From Acidobacteriota bacterium (GTDB taxonomy: Bacteria > Acidobacteriota > UBA4820 > DSQY01): a DNA stretch of 5,330 nt. Position 1 is the first letter of the stretch. Each line of letters begins with the position of its first letter. The position numbers and the translations under genes are program-made. Positions 5,015-5,330 of the stretch are shown here, in pieces. The stretch covers positions 1 through 5,330 of the forward strand of contig JAKAJA010000145.1 in NCBI GenBank assembly GCA_021814085.1, in the 5' to 3' direction. Under the pieces are notes generated by a model that was given only the letters and a program-made list of their open reading frames with translations, was not told the DNA's origin and made no database searches.

Positions 5015-5330
5015 TCACGCCCTCACCGCTTCGGAGGCGCCGAAGAGGCTCACCGTGTCGATGACGAGGATGACCTGGTTTTCTCCCACCTCGGTCGCCC
5101 CCGCCACCCCCTGGACCTTCCCGAACTTCTGTCCGATGGAGTGCACCACCGTCTCCTGCTCTCCCAGGAGGTCGTCCACGACGATCCCGGCGATCTTCTC
5201 CCCCCGGCGCGCGACAACCACGAAGACCCGGTCGTGCTCCCTAGGGGAGGAGCGGGTGAGTCCGAACCGTTTCTCGAGGCGCAGGAGGGGAAGGGTGACG
5301 CCCCGCAGGTTGAAGACCTCCCGCTGGTCC
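5015..5330 (-). CDS. cheA: CheA-type chemotaxis histidine kinase, C-terminal (P5) fragment
   Basis: The last 104 residues are visible; the rest lies beyond the window edge. They form a CheW-like SH3-type regulatory fold: FNLRGVTLPLLRLEKRFGL (6-24), VFVVVARRGEKIAGIVVDDLLGEQE (35-59, read as two strands and the LLGxQE element), and GVAGATEVGENQVILVID (74-91). The pairing of LLGxQExVxxxxG with GxAGATxxGxxxVxLxID is typical of the CheA P5 domain, which docks CheW and the receptor tips in the polar array, rather than of stand-alone CheW. A CheW or CheA-like hybrid cannot be fully excluded without the N-terminus. The stop is followed 3 nt later by a G-rich repeat, and the ATPase gene starts 186 nt downstream, so co-transcription is possible but not shown. 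Confidence 0.75.
   Translation of the reverse strand, partial: DQREVFNLRGVTLPLLRLEKRFGLTRSSPREHDRVFVVVARRGEKIAGIVVDDLLGEQETVVHSIGQKFGKVQGVAGATEVGENQVILVIDTVSLFGASEAVRA

Noticed and set aside
1..5330. CRISPR array, tRNA/rRNA genes, insertion sequence ends, attachment sites
   Set aside because: No regularly spaced repeats, cloverleaf-like segments, rRNA motifs, transposase motifs or matching terminal inverted repeats were seen. The ATPase is distantly related to transposition ATPases but has no transposase neighbour.

Overview
This GC-rich bacterial window has all of its recognisable genes on the minus strand, so transcription runs from position 5330 down to 1. In that order it holds: the C-terminal end of a CheA-type chemotaxis kinase (cut by the window edge), a compact ExeA/GspA-type AAA ATPase, ribonuclease III (rnc), a 366-bp gap carrying a promoter and leader, a secreted di-heme cytochrome c peroxidase-like protein, a terminator hairpin, a GAF-SpoIIE (PP2C) phosphatase, and the first codons of a PLP-dependent alanine racemase/D-threonine aldolase-like enzyme (cut by the other edge).

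The organism looks like a Gram-negative with exported multi-heme cytochromes, chemotaxis and an ExeA-type ATPase. Acidobacteriota or a deltaproteobacterial-type lineage would fit, but this is inference from gene content and GC-rich codon use, and no phylogenetic marker settles it. The long plus-strand open frames are GC-driven antisense shadows.

Region by region: 4829-5330 is the chemotaxis kinase tail followed by a low-complexity spacer, with a G-quadruplex-type motif immediately after the stop. 3316-4828 is an ATPase-rnc pair 19 nt apart, with a perfect 9-bp inverted repeat over the junction. 2950-3315 is a real intergenic region with a good sigma70-type promoter (TTGCCC-17-TATATT), a leader of about 210 nt and a perfect TGACAC/GTGTCA palindrome. 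1564-2949 is the cytochrome, with a strong Shine-Dalgarno site. 1428-1563 holds its terminator and a second promoter (TTGACA-17-TAACGT) placed so close to the phosphatase ATG that the message should be leaderless. 1-1427 is the phosphatase and the start of the PLP enzyme, 9-24 nt apart and probably co-transcribed.

The genes do not form one obvious pathway. I see no clear novel system. The points most worth a second look are regulatory (leaderless promoter, palindromic site in the cytochrome leader, hairpin at the ATPase-rnc junction, G4 motif after cheA), plus a substituted metal-ligand position in RNase III.
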